Shown here piece by piece: positions 51,883 through 60,518 of a stretch of 64,000 nt of DNA (position 1 is the first letter of the stretch; each line of letters begins with the position of its first letter). The notes beneath the pieces were generated by a model. That model was not told the origin of the DNA and did not search any database. It saw nothing but the letters and a program-made list of their open reading frames with translations. The translations under genes were made by a program, and so were the position numbers. The DNA is taken from the NCBI GenBank assembly GCA_017535315.1, contig JAFXUD010000042.1, positions 1-64,000 on the forward strand, written 5' to 3'. The DNA comes from Victivallales bacterium. Lineage in GTDB: Bacteria; Verrucomicrobiota; Lentisphaeria; Oligosphaerales; Oligosphaeraceae.

Positions 51883-53904
51883 CTATTCCTCGTCCTCGTC
51901 TTCGGCGGCCATGGCAGCCTGGATCTTGTCGGCAATGGCCTTTGGAACGGGGTCTCTTCTCTCGAACTTCATTTCGAAGGAACCGCGTCCCTGGGTCATG
52001 GAGCGGAGCTGCATCGGGTAGCTATAGACCTCGGCCAGCGGCACTTCCGCGTTCACAACCTGGAGACCGTCTTCGCGGTCCATGCCGAGGATGCGTCCGC
52101 GGCGCGAGTTCAAGTCGCCAGAGATGGCACCCATATAGACTTCGGGGAAGATGATTTTAAGTGTCATGATTGGCTCAAGCAGCATCGGTTTTGCCTTGGC
52201 CATGGCATCGCGGAAGGCACGGCGCGTCGCGATCTTGAACGCCATTTCAGAGGAGTCAACGGGGTGGTATTTGCCATCAAAGACGACCGCCTTGAAGTTG
52301 GTGACCATGGAGCCTGAGAGCGGTCCGTTCAGACGGGTTTCGTTGACGCCCTTTTCAATGGCGGGAATGAAGTTCTTGGGAATGTTGCCGCCGACGACTT
52401 CGCTGGCAAAGACGAAATCAGGCTCGCCTTCAGCGGGCTCGTAGGGCTCCAGCCTCATCTGGACTTCGGCGAACTGGCCGTGGCCACCAGACTGCTTCTT
52501 GTGGCGATAGACGGCGGAACCCGTCATGGTGATGGTCTCGCGGTACGGAATCTTCGGGGTTTCAAGGGTCACTTCCACCTTGGATTCGTTCTTCAGGCGG
52601 TCAACGATGAGGTTGATCTGCTGGTCGCCCATGCCGCTGAGAATGGTCTGCTTGGTCTCTGTGTCGCGGACGATGCTGATGGTCGGGTCTTCAGCCGCCA
52701 GCTTGGCCAGGCCCTGCGCCAGCTTGTCCTCTTCACCCTTCTTCGTGGCGGAGGCTGCATAGATGGTGGTGGGCTGCGGATAGACGATGGCGGAGAACTT
52801 CGCGCTGACAGGCTTGCTGCCTAGTACGTCGTTCAGACCTGTATTCTTCAGCTTGGCGATGGCGATGAACTCGCCAGGCCCCGCGTTTTCGACGACGGCC
52901 TGGTCCTTGCCTTGAATCTGGAGCAGGTTGCCGATGCGCTCGTTACCAGACTTGGTGCTGTTCACCAGTTCGCTATTGGAGGCGAAGGTGCCGCTGATGA
53001 TGCGGATGTAGTTCATCTGGCCAATGAAGGAATCGTTGACGGATTTGAAGACATAGCCGACGGAATCGGCTGCGGTACGGTCGATTTCGCCTTCGTCCAG
53101 GCGGAACGGAACGGGGTCGAGCGGTGTGGGGCCAAGTTCCATGATGGCGTCCATCAGTTCGGCAACGCCGATGTCTTTGGCAGAGCTGCCGCAGAAGATG
53201 GGGAAGAGTTCACCAGCCATGAGGCCTTTGCGGAAACCCTTGACCAACTCTTCGGCGCTGAGTTCGCCTGCATCGAGGTACTTCTCCATGAGCTCCTCGT
53301 CGCTTTCCGCAATGGCGTCGGTAAGTTCCTGCTTGTAGTTGGCTGCGTCACCCGATGCATCGTCGCTGAGGACCTTGGAGACGGCGGAGAACTGCGCCTT
53401 TTCACCGACGGGAACCGTGCAGGGGATGCATTTGGTCTTGCCATAGCTTTCGCGAAGGATCTCGACGAGACCAGCGACGTCGGCTTGGTCGCGGTCGCAG
53501 CCGTTGATGAAGATCATGCGGGGGAGTTTGCGCTCTTCCGCGTGCTTCCAGGCGCGGATGGTGCCAGGGCCAATACCGAGGTTGGCGTCAATGACCAGAA
53601 TCATCATGTCAGAGATGTTGATGGCATTGATGGCTTCGCCGCAGAAGTCGGAGTTTCCAGGAGTGTCCAGGAAGAAGAAGTGGCCGTCCTTCCAAGGGAG
53701 GTGGAGAACGCTGGTGTAGATACTGCTCTTCTTTTCCTGCTCTTCCTTGCGGAAGTCAGAGACGCTGGTACCATTGTCAACGCTTCCCTGGCGCCCGACT
53801 ATGCCAGCCTTGAACAGCATCAAATCCGCAAGTGTTGTCTTTCCAGAACCTGCATGGCCAGCCAATACAAAATTTCTAATCTTTTCGGGTGCACAGTTTT
53901 TCAC
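51883..53904 (-). CDS. EF-G-like translational GTPase (EF-G2 type)
   Basis: This 673-residue protein has G1 GHAGSGKT (16-23), G3 DTPGNSDF (80-87) and the five-domain layout of elongation factor G, including VTLETPKIPYRETIT near 430. G4 reads NGCD (134-137) instead of NKxD, so the guanine-contact lysine is absent. It is shorter than canonical EF-G (about 700) and matches the EF-G2/EF-G-like group that can act in ribosome recycling or stress. Start codon is GTG with GGAG eight bases upstream. It stands after the isc genes. Confidence 0.88.
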   Translation of the reverse strand: MKNCAPEKIRNFVLAGHAGSGKTTLADLMLFKAGIVGRQGSVDNGTSVSDFRKEEQEKKSSIYTSVLHLPWKDGHFFFLDTPGNSDFCGEAINAINISDMMILVIDANLGIGPGTIRAWKHAEERKLPRMIFINGCDRDQADVAGLVEILRESYGKTKCIPCTVPVGEKAQFSAVSKVLSDDASGDAANYKQELTDAIAESDEELMEKYLDAGELSAEELVKGFRKGLMAGELFPIFCGSSAKDIGVAELMDAIMELGPTPLDPVPFRLDEGEIDRTAADSVGYVFKSVNDSFIGQMNYIRIISGTFASNSELVNSTKSGNERIGNLLQIQGKDQAVVENAGPGEFIAIAKLKNTGLNDVLGSKPVSAKFSAIVYPQPTTIYAASATKKGEEDKLAQGLAKLAAEDPTISIVRDTETKQTILSGMGDQQINLIVDRLKNESKVEVTLETPKIPYRETITMTGSAVYRHKKQSGGHGQFAEVQMRLEPYEPAEGEPDFVFASEVVGGNIPKNFIPAIEKGVNETRLNGPLSGSMVTNFKAVVFDGKYHPVDSSEMAFKIATRRAFRDAMAKAKPMLLEPIMTLKIIFPEVYMGAISGDLNSRRGRILGMDREDGLQVVNAEVPLAEVYSYPMQLRSMTQGRGSFEMKFERRDPVPKAIADKIQAAMAAEDEDEE

Positions 53905-53941
53905 GGCGTTTTCTCCAAAATACCAGTTTTAGGGAACATAA

Positions 53942-53978
53942 CCCACCAAAGGCACTAGTGCATCACTAGCCTTGGTGG
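53942..53978. terminator. Hairpin after the Fe-S gene cluster
   Basis: CCACCAAAGGC...GCCTTGGTGG is an imperfect 14-bp stem with CACTAG/CTAGTG inside. It lies between the IscR-like gene and the EF-G-like gene. Confidence 0.4.
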
Positions 53979-54087
53979 AACGAGTTAAAAGACGTAAAAC
54001 AACAATGTAATACGATAATCACTAATTTCAAGTCGAAAAGGTGTTTTCCGATCTCTTATACCCAAATATTATTTTATCAATTTGACA

Positions 54088-54534
54088 TCAGATACAGTAG
54101 TCGAAAACACCCTCTTTTGCGGTGCCCTTGCGGTATTCCTCGATAATTTGTTCAAAGGTGATGCTGCGCATCAGCTCGCGTATGCCGTCGTTGAGCTTTT
54201 GCCAGATGCCTCGCGCGGTGCAATCCGCGTTGTGCGCGCATTTTTCGGGGGCCATGACGCAATCGACGATGGAGAGGGTGCCTTCCATTGTCTCCAGAAT
54301 GTCCAGCAGAGTGATTTCTTTCGGGGAACGCGCCAGGAAGAAACCGCCCTTTACCCCACGTACGGAACGTACAAGGCGCGCACGCCGCAAGTCGATGATC
54401 AGGCGGCTGATGTACTTCTCCGATATCTGCTGGGATTCGGCGATGTCACGGACTAGACGCGGCTTCTGCGCGTCATGGGTCGCCAGGTCTATCAGGATTC
54501 GCAGACCATATCTGCCTTTTGTCGAGATTTTCAT
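54088..54534 (-). CDS. iscR: Rrf2-family regulator (IscR-like)
   Basis: This 148-residue protein has an N-terminal winged helix (about 1-65) and three cysteines at 92, 99 and 105, placed like those that bind a 2Fe-2S cluster in IscR. It likely represses or activates the Fe-S genes according to cluster supply. It is third in the nifU-nifS-iscR order, 18 bp after nifS; AGGAG precedes the ATG. A DNA site was not identified. Confidence 0.88.
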   Translation of the reverse strand: MKISTKGRYGLRILIDLATHDAQKPRLVRDIAESQQISEKYISRLIIDLRRARLVRSVRGVKGGFFLARSPKEITLLDILETMEGTLSIVDCVMAPEKCAHNADCTARGIWQKLNDGIRELMRSITFEQIIEEYRKGTAKEGVFDYCI

Positions 54535-54552
54535 GCGTCTCCTATTGTCTTG

Positions 54553-55731
54553 CTATTGCTTTTGACGGCTTCCCCAGTAGGGGGAGATTTCACGCAACCT
54601 TTCGATGATGGGGGGCAGTTTCTCGAGGACAAAATCGACCTCGTTTTGGGTGTTGTAGCGGGAGAGGCTAAAGCGGATGGCGCCGTGGGCGGCGGTGTAG
54701 GGAAGGCTCATCGCGCGCAGGACGTGGGATGGCTCCAGGCTGCCTGTCGTGCATGCGCTGCCACTGGATGCGCAGATGCCGTGCTGGTCGAGAAGCATCA
54801 GGATGGATTCGCCCTCGATGTACTCGAAGGAGATATTAGTGGTATTGGGCAGGCGATGCTCGACATCGCCGTTGATGCGGGTTTTCGGCACGTTGGCCAC
54901 GATGCCGTTCTCCAGACGGTCGCGCAGGGCGCGCACCTGGCTGTTTTCACGCTCGATGTTCTTGGAGGCGAGCTCGGCAGCCATGCCCAGTCCCACGACG
55001 GAGGCGACGTTTTCCGTGCCCGCGCGCCTGCCAGTCTCCTGATGGCCACCCAATACAAAGGGGTGGAAGCGCACACCGCGCCTCACATAGAGGGCACCGA
55101 CGCCCTTCGGGGCGTGCAGCTTGTGGCCAGAGAGGCTCAGAAAATCGACCCACCCCTCGGAGAGGTCCATCGGAACTTTGCCGACGGCCTGCACGGCGTC
55201 AGTGTGGAAGAGTGCTCCGTGCTTGTGCGCAAGGTCGGCGAGCTCTTTTACGGGCTGTATGTTGCCCGTCTCGTTGTTGGCCCACATCACGGAGACGATG
55301 GCGGTGCGGTCGTCGATGAACTCTTGCGCCTTTTCCATGTCCAGACGCCCATTGGCATCGACGGGTATGCGCTCCACGCGGTAGCCTTGCCGCTCAAGGT
55401 CGAGGGCCACGTTCAGGATTGCGGGGTGCTCCACGACGGAGATGACCAGCTTGTCCCGCTGGGGATTGGTGTAGAGGGCACTGCGGAGGGCGGCGTTGTC
55501 GCTCTCCGTTCCGCAGGATGTGAAGACGAGCTCCGAAGGCTGCGCACCGAGCAGGGCGGCTAGGCGTTCGCGTGCGGTGTCGATATGCGCCATTACCTGC
55601 CCGCCGAAGGTGTGGATGCTGGAGGGGTTGCCGTAGAGCGTCGTCAGGAAGGGGGTCATCGCCTCGAACACCTCGGGCGCGACCGCCGTAGTGGCGTTGT
55701 TGTCAAAATAGACAGTTCTAGCTTCGGACAT
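54553..55731 (-). CDS. nifS: Cysteine desulfurase (NifS/IscS)
   Basis: This 392-residue PLP enzyme takes sulfur from cysteine for Fe-S clusters. The PLP lysine is in SLSGHKLHAPKG (near 203) and the reactive cysteine in SSGSACTTGS (near 325), with the NNATT start near 12. The length fits NifS/IscS. It lies 3 bp from nifU and 18 bp from the iscR-like gene. Confidence 0.95.
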   Translation of the reverse strand: MSEARTVYFDNNATTAVAPEVFEAMTPFLTTLYGNPSSIHTFGGQVMAHIDTARERLAALLGAQPSELVFTSCGTESDNAALRSALYTNPQRDKLVISVVEHPAILNVALDLERQGYRVERIPVDANGRLDMEKAQEFIDDRTAIVSVMWANNETGNIQPVKELADLAHKHGALFHTDAVQAVGKVPMDLSEGWVDFLSLSGHKLHAPKGVGALYVRRGVRFHPFVLGGHQETGRRAGTENVASVVGLGMAAELASKNIERENSQVRALRDRLENGIVANVPKTRINGDVEHRLPNTTNISFEYIEGESILMLLDQHGICASSGSACTTGSLEPSHVLRAMSLPYTAAHGAIRFSLSRYNTQNEVDFVLEKLPPIIERLREISPYWGSRQKQ

Positions 55732-55734
55732 GGC

Positions 55735-56622
55735 CTATGCCTCCTTCACGGTGATTTTCAGGGAGACCAGTTCGCGCAGTTTCTTTTCCACGAGGTTCTT
55801 CAGTGTGGCGGAAGCGCAGACGCAGTGGCCGCAGTGGCCCTGCAGGCGGACAATGGCTGTGTCGCCATCCAAATCAACGAGTTCGATGCCGCCGCCGTCC
55901 CGCTCCAGCAGGGGGCGAATTTCCCGCGTGATGATGTCGTTGAGAAGGAAGATCTTCCGCACGGGGGAGAGGGCATCGTAGGCAGCGGTGTCGGGCGCAG
56001 TGGGCGCAGGTGCGGCAGCAGGGGCTGCGGTAGATTGTTCGCGCCAGAGGTCGTCGAGGATGGTCTGAATCTCGTCGAGGCAGCGTCCGCAGGCGCCGCC
56101 CGCCTTGGTGTAGTCGGTGATTTGGGCGACGGTGTGGAGATTGTTCGCCAGGGCGACCTTGCGGATTTTGGCATCGGTCACGTTGAAGCACTTGCAGACG
56201 ATGCGCCCCTCGTGGGTGTCGTCCTCTTCAACGGCGTCGGTGGCGAGGCCATGGCGTTTCTTGTAGTCTGCGATGGCGGCCTGCATGGCCTCCATGCCCA
56301 TCACGGAGCAGTGCATCTTCTCCTCGGGGAGGGAACCTAGCAGGGCGACGATGTCCTGATTGGTGACTTTCGACGCCTCGTCGAGGGTCTTGCCCTTGAT
56401 GAGCTCGGTCAGCGCGGAGGAGGAGGCGATGGCACTGGCGCAGCCGAAGGTCTTGAACTTCGCGTCGGCGATTTTACCGTCGGCATCCAGCTTCAGGTAG
56501 AGTTTCAGCGCGTCGCCGCAGGTGAGGTTTCCCACCTCTGCCACAGCGTCCGCATCCTCGATTTCACCCACGTTGCGAGGGTTCAGAAAATGGTCTTTAA
56601 CCTTGTCAGTGTAGTCCCACAT
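55735..56622 (-). CDS. nifU: NifU Fe-S scaffold, three-domain form
   Basis: This 295-residue protein has IscU-type domain with Cys35, Cys61 and Cys105, a central 2Fe-2S domain with Cys143, Cys145, Cys178 and Cys181, and a C-terminal Nfu domain with a GHCGHC motif near 255. This full form is usual in nitrogen fixers and some anaerobes; no nitrogenase gene is near, so general Fe-S assembly (for example PFOR) is likely. It is first of the operon; AGGAG precedes the ATG. Confidence 0.96.
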   Translation of the reverse strand: MWDYTDKVKDHFLNPRNVGEIEDADAVAEVGNLTCGDALKLYLKLDADGKIADAKFKTFGCASAIASSSALTELIKGKTLDEASKVTNQDIVALLGSLPEEKMHCSVMGMEAMQAAIADYKKRHGLATDAVEEDDTHEGRIVCKCFNVTDAKIRKVALANNLHTVAQITDYTKAGGACGRCLDEIQTILDDLWREQSTAAPAAAPAPTAPDTAAYDALSPVRKIFLLNDIITREIRPLLERDGGGIELVDLDGDTAIVRLQGHCGHCVCASATLKNLVEKKLRELVSLKITVKEA

Positions 56623-56667
56623 GGAAAAACTCCTATAAAAATACGATTATTTTTGTTGTCATTATAT

Positions 56668-56696
56668 AATATATCCTTTTTGGTGCATTTAGGCAA
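56668..56696 (-). promoter_or_regulatory. Promoter of the nifU-nifS-iscR operon
   Basis: On the minus strand TTGCCT, a 17-bp spacer and TATATT lie about 50 bp before the nifU ATG. No clear IscR site is seen. Confidence 0.55.
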
Positions 56697-56805
56697 GTGG
56701 TTTTGTCAAATTCTGGGAAGCAAGTGGTCCTAAGCTACAACGAAGCCTCAAAAACGCCTTTTTCAAAAAAAATAACAAAAAATCAACTTTTTTAGTAGCC
56801 TTTAT

Positions 56806-56833
56806 TTGACAAGCTGATTTTAGGGTGTATATT
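56806..56833 (+). promoter_or_regulatory. Promoter of the DUF3034-like gene
   Basis: TTGACA (56806-56811), a 16-bp spacer and TATATT (56828-56833) lie in the 370-bp divergent AT-rich gap. Nearby, AACTACT/AGTAGTT (56853-56871) is a small inverted repeat that could be an operator. Confidence 0.6.
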
Positions 56834-56993
56834 AATTTGCGTTGAACAAAAAAACTACTAATTCAGTAGTTGATTTAAAAGACAAGAACCAATAAAGGAG
56901 AATGAAGCGATGAAGAGATGTCGAATGAATGGCGAGCAGGGTGAGTTTCGTGTGAATGGCAACAAGTCGGTTTTGAAAATTGGAGAAGGCATT

Positions 56994-57830
56994 ATGAAGA
57001 AAAGCAATTTTGTAAGGGCGAGCATTTTGGTTTTGGTGATTTGGGCAGTTGGCGCGGTGCATGGCGGCGTGCCCTTGAACAGTCTGGACGGGACGGGCGG
57101 CATAGCGTTCAATCCGCTGGCCTTCACATCGGGTCTGGATATCGAAGGGAACGAGTGGATAAGCAAGCCGCAGATTGGCGCATGGTATGTGCAACTGTCG
57201 GAGAGCAACATCAAGTGGAGTTCCTACAGTCTGTCGCTGAGCGTCGCGAAGCGAGTCGAGCTAAGCTATGCGTTCAACCTGGTCAACGCGAAGGACTATG
57301 GCGACAACAACATCGAGGCGAACACGGTGGGCCTGAAGATCCGCCTTCTGGACGAGAACGCCTTTGATTCCAATTGGGTGCCCGCAGTTGCCATCGGTGT
57401 GAAATACCGCCACACGGACAGCAACACCACTGACCTTTTCGGGCTTGACGATGCTGGCTTCAACTATTATATTGTAGCAAGCAAACTCATCACGCAACTG
57501 CCCTTGCCTGTGCTGGTTTCGGCTGGCGTGCAGCGCAGCGACGAGGTGGTCTATGGCGTGGTCGGGCACAACCACTACGGCACGGGGGTGTTTGCGAACA
57601 TCGATGTGCTGCCCAGCGAGAACGTGGCCATTGGCGTGGAATACCGCCAGGGCGTCAAGGTCGGCGACGGCATCGAGAATGCGGACTACTGGAACGGCCA
57701 CGTTGCCTGGTTCGTGACCAAGCAGCTCACTCTGGTAGGCGCCTACGTGAACACGGGCAATAAGGACAAGGGATTTGGCGACCTCGGCGTAGGCGACGGC
57801 TTCGTCCTGAGCGCACAGTTCCAGTTCTAG
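56994..57830 (+). CDS. DUF3034-like outer-membrane barrel protein
   Basis: This 278-residue protein has a signal peptide (about 1-24) and a barrel-like chain of alternating strands ending in aromatic FQF. The start GGVPLNSLDGTGGIAFNPLA (near 25-44) matches what I recall of DUF3034 proteins. Function unknown. GGAGAAGG precedes ATG 56994; an in-frame ATG at 56910 would add a hydrophilic stretch before the signal, so it is not used. The stop lies in a 7-bp repeat that ends just before cysK. Confidence 0.75.
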   Translation: MKKSNFVRASILVLVIWAVGAVHGGVPLNSLDGTGGIAFNPLAFTSGLDIEGNEWISKPQIGAWYVQLSESNIKWSSYSLSLSVAKRVELSYAFNLVNAKDYGDNNIEANTVGLKIRLLDENAFDSNWVPAVAIGVKYRHTDSNTTDLFGLDDAGFNYYIVASKLITQLPLPVLVSAGVQRSDEVVYGVVGHNHYGTGVFANIDVLPSENVAIGVEYRQGVKVGDGIENADYWNGHVAWFVTKQLTLVGAYVNTGNKDKGFGDLGVGDGFVLSAQFQF

Positions 57831-57961
57831 TGGTTAGTGGTTAGTTAATTAGCTATTAGCAATTAGCAAACTGACCACCGACCACCGATAACCGCCCACT
57901 GACAACTGACAACTGACAACTGACAACTAACTAACCACTAATCACTAACCACTAATCACTA
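57829..57961. repeat. 7-bp-period tandem array, about 19 units
   Basis: The stretch is readable as consecutive 7-mers: AGTGGTT twice, then AGTTAAT, TAGCTAT..., CTGACAA four times, and ACCACTA/ATCACTA alternating to the end. The left AGTGGTTAGTGGTTAG complements the right CTAACCACTA. It contains the stop of the upstream gene and ends at the cysK ribosome binding site. It resembles STRR heptamer repeats known in cyanobacteria. Confidence 0.9.
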
Positions 57962-57974
57962 AGGAGAAATGACC

Positions 57975-58901
57975 ATGACAAAGATTTACAACAACATTCT
58001 TGAAAAAGTTGGCCGCACGCCGTTGGTTCGCATCAATCGTTTGAACGAAGGCAAGGCGACTGTTCTGGCAAAAGTTGAGTTCTTCAATCCTGCGCAGTCC
58101 GTGAAGGACCGTATCGCGAAGGGAATGATCGAGGATGCGGAGAAACGCGGGCTTCTGCAGCCTGGCGGCCTCATCATCGAGCCGACAAGCGGCAACACGG
58201 GCGTTGGACTGGCGCTGGTGGCGGCGGTGAAAGGGTACCGCTTGATTCTGACCATGCCCGATTCGATGTCCGTTGAACGCCGCAAGCTGCTTGCCGCCTT
58301 TGGTGCGGAACTGGTGCTCACGCCTGGTGCGCAGGGCATGAAGGGTGCCGTTGACAAGGCGCTGGAACTCCAGAAGGAGAACCCTGGTTCGTTCATCCCG
58401 CAGCAGTTCGAGAATCCTGCCAACTCAGCGACGCACCGCGAAACCACCGCCGAGGAGATTTGGGAGGACACTGACGGCCAGGTTGATGCCTTTGTGGGCG
58501 GCGTCGGCACGGGCGGTACTGTGACAGGCGTCGGCCAGGTGCTCAAGGCGCGCAGGCCAGGCTTCAAGCTGTTCGCCGTGGAGCCCGACGTCTCCCCCAT
58601 CCTGCAGGGTGGCAAGCCTGGACCGCACAAAATCCAAGGCATCGGTGCGAACTTCATCCCGAAGGTGCTGGATTTGTCCATTGTTGACCAGGTGATTGGC
58701 GTCTCCGCTGAAAACGCAGGGAACACGGCACGCCGTGCTGCGAAGGAGGAGGGCCTGTTTGTTGGCATCTCCTCTGGCGCAGCCCTGTGGGCGGCCCTGG
58801 AGCTTTCGAAGAAGCCTGAGTTCGCGGGCAAGACCATCGTGGCGCTGCTGCCTGACTCTGGCGACCGCTACCTCTCCACCTGGCTCTTCGAGAACCTGTA
58901 A
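57975..58901 (+). CDS. cysK: Cysteine synthase A
   Basis: This 308-residue PLP enzyme makes cysteine from O-acetylserine and sulfide. The PLP lysine is Lys44 in [12 protein letters not shown], and GTSGNTG-type phosphate loop appears as [11 protein letters not shown] near 70. The length is typical. ATG 57975 sits 8 bp from AAGGAG; the ATG two codons before is too close. The metY gene follows after a hairpin. Confidence 0.96.
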   Translation: MTKIYNNILEKVGRTPLVRINRLNEGKATVLAKVEFFNPAQSVKDRIAKGMIEDAEKRGLLQPGGLIIEPTSGNTGVGLALVAAVKGYRLILTMPDSMSVERRKLLAAFGAELVLTPGAQGMKGAVDKALELQKENPGSFIPQQFENPANSATHRETTAEEIWEDTDGQVDAFVGGVGTGGTVTGVGQVLKARRPGFKLFAVEPDVSPILQGGKPGPHKIQGIGANFIPKVLDLSIVDQVIGVSAENAGNTARRAAKEEGLFVGISSGAALWAALELSKKPEFAGKTIVALLPDSGDRYLSTWLFENL

Positions 58902-58912
58902 AGAGCAATCAC

Positions 58913-58936
58913 GGCTGCACGCCTGAGCGTGCAGCC
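58913..58936 (+). terminator. Hairpin between cysK and metY
   Basis: A perfect 10-bp stem GGCTGCACGC/GCGTGCAGCC with a CTGA loop follows the cysK stop by 11 bp. A T run is absent, so it may slow or protect mRNA rather than terminate. Confidence 0.5.
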
Positions 58937-58980
58937 ACCCCCATCACGAATAACACTATTTAACTATAGGAGAGCCGCTT

Positions 58981-60267
58981 ATGACCGAAAATACCAAACA
59001 ATACAGATTTGACACCATCGCCGTGCATGGCGGCTGGAAGGGCGACCCCGCCACCGATTCGACCGCAGTCCCCGTGTACCGCACCACGGCCTTCAACTTC
59101 CAGAACGCGCAGGACGGCGCCGACCGCTTCGCACTCAAGAAGGCCGCCAACATCTATGCGCGGTTGATGAACCCCACGGAGGACGTTTTGGAGAAGCGTC
59201 TGGCGGCTCTGGAGGGCGGTGTGGCCGCATTGGCGCTCTCCTCTGGCACGGCTGCCATCTACTTCTCCGTGACCAACATCGTGGCCACTGGGCAGAACTT
59301 GGTTGCCGCCTCCAACCTCTACGGTGGCACCTACACCCAGTTCGACGCCATCCTGCCGCAGAGCAACAACATCCACGCCAAATTTGTGAAGGTCAATGAC
59401 TTCGCCGCAACCGACGCTGCCATCGATGCCTACACGCGCGCCATCTTCGTGGAGGCCATCGGCAATCCAGGGCTGGATGTCGCCGACATCGAGGGCTACG
59501 CAGCCGTTGCGAAGAAGCACCACCTGCCGCTCATCGTCGATGCCACCTTCGCCACTCCCGCCCTTGAGAGCCCGATTAAGTATGGCGCGAATGTGGTCAT
59601 CCACTCGCTCTCTAAGTGGATTGGCGGACACGGTGCGGGCATCGGCGGCGTTGCCATCGACGCAGGCAACTTCGATTGGACCGACCCGAAGTTCTCGCTC
59701 TACAACGAGCCTGACCGCGGCTACCACGGCATCGTCTGGTCAACGCTTGGCGCAGCGGCCTTTGCCACACGCCTGCGGACTGTTGCCCTGCGCAACCAAG
59801 GGCCGACCCTTTCGCCTGATGCCGCGTGGATTTTCTTGCAAGGCGTGGAATCGCTGCCGCTCCGCATGGCTCGCCATTCGGAGAACGCGCAGAAGGTGGC
59901 GGAGTTCCTGGCTGCCCACCCGAAGGTGGCGTGGGTGCGCTATCCAGGCTTGAAGGATGACCCATCCTACGCGCTGGCGCAGAAGTATCTGCCTGGCGGC
60001 AAGGGCGGCATGGTGGTCTTCGGTGTCAAGGGCGGCGCAGCGGAAGGCAAGGCCGCCGTCGATGGCCTACAGCTCTTCCTGCAACTGGCCAACGTCGGCG
60101 ATGCGCGCAGTTTAGCCATCCACCCCGCCTCCACCACCCACTCGCAGCTTAGCGAGGAGCAACAGCGTGCGGCGGGGCTCGCACCCGAGCTCATCCGCCT
60201 CTCCATCGGCATCGAAGACCCGCAGGACATCATCGACGACCTTGCGCAGGCGTTGGCGGGGATCTGA
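58981..60267 (+). CDS. metY: O-acetylhomoserine sulfhydrylase
   Basis: This 428-residue PLP enzyme of the Cys/Met metabolism family joins sulfide and O-acetylhomoserine to homocysteine. The PLP lysine is about Lys211 in HSLSKWIGGHG, with YARLMNPT near 60 and ALSSGTAAI near 86. The length marks it as MetY rather than MetB/MetC. AGGAG precedes the ATG. With cysK it forms a direct sulfhydrylation pair. Confidence 0.95.
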   Translation: MTENTKQYRFDTIAVHGGWKGDPATDSTAVPVYRTTAFNFQNAQDGADRFALKKAANIYARLMNPTEDVLEKRLAALEGGVAALALSSGTAAIYFSVTNIVATGQNLVAASNLYGGTYTQFDAILPQSNNIHAKFVKVNDFAATDAAIDAYTRAIFVEAIGNPGLDVADIEGYAAVAKKHHLPLIVDATFATPALESPIKYGANVVIHSLSKWIGGHGAGIGGVAIDAGNFDWTDPKFSLYNEPDRGYHGIVWSTLGAAAFATRLRTVALRNQGPTLSPDAAWIFLQGVESLPLRMARHSENAQKVAEFLAAHPKVAWVRYPGLKDDPSYALAQKYLPGGKGGMVVFGVKGGAAEGKAAVDGLQLFLQLANVGDARSLAIHPASTTHSQLSEEQQRAAGLAPELIRLSIGIEDPQDIIDDLAQALAGI

Positions 60268-60282
60268 TAGGGCTGTTGGTTA

Positions 60283-60442
60283 ACAAGCGATAAAAGGGAT
60301 AAAAGCGATGGAAGCGATAGGGCCTGGGGCTTTATCGCTTCCATCGCTTTTATCGCTTCCATCGCTTTTATCGCTTCCATCGCTTTTATCGCTTTTATCG
60401 CTTCCATCGCTTTTATCCCTTCTGGTATCGCTTTTATCGCTT
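60283..60442. repeat. 9-bp-period array of TTCCATCGC/TTTTATCGC
   Basis: A short left arm (GATAAAAGC, GATGGAAGC) and a long right arm of TTCCATCGC and TTTTATCGC units, twelve or so, are reverse complements around GGGCCTGGGGC. The unit also occurs at 4.68 kb. It follows the metY stop. Frames through it give only low-complexity peptides. Confidence 0.88.
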
Positions 60443-60518
60443 AGTTCTTGCAATCTCTCGCAACCTGCTATATATTAACGCAAAATGAACCCAAGCAAAT
60501 CAGGTGACGAGGTGTGGT

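Noticed and set aside
55735-56622. Nitrogen fixation locus
   Set aside because: NifU and NifS are present but no nifHDK; general Fe-S assembly is the simpler reading.
60283-60442. CRISPR array
   Set aside because: Units are only 9 bp, directly joined, with no spacers, and no cas gene is present.
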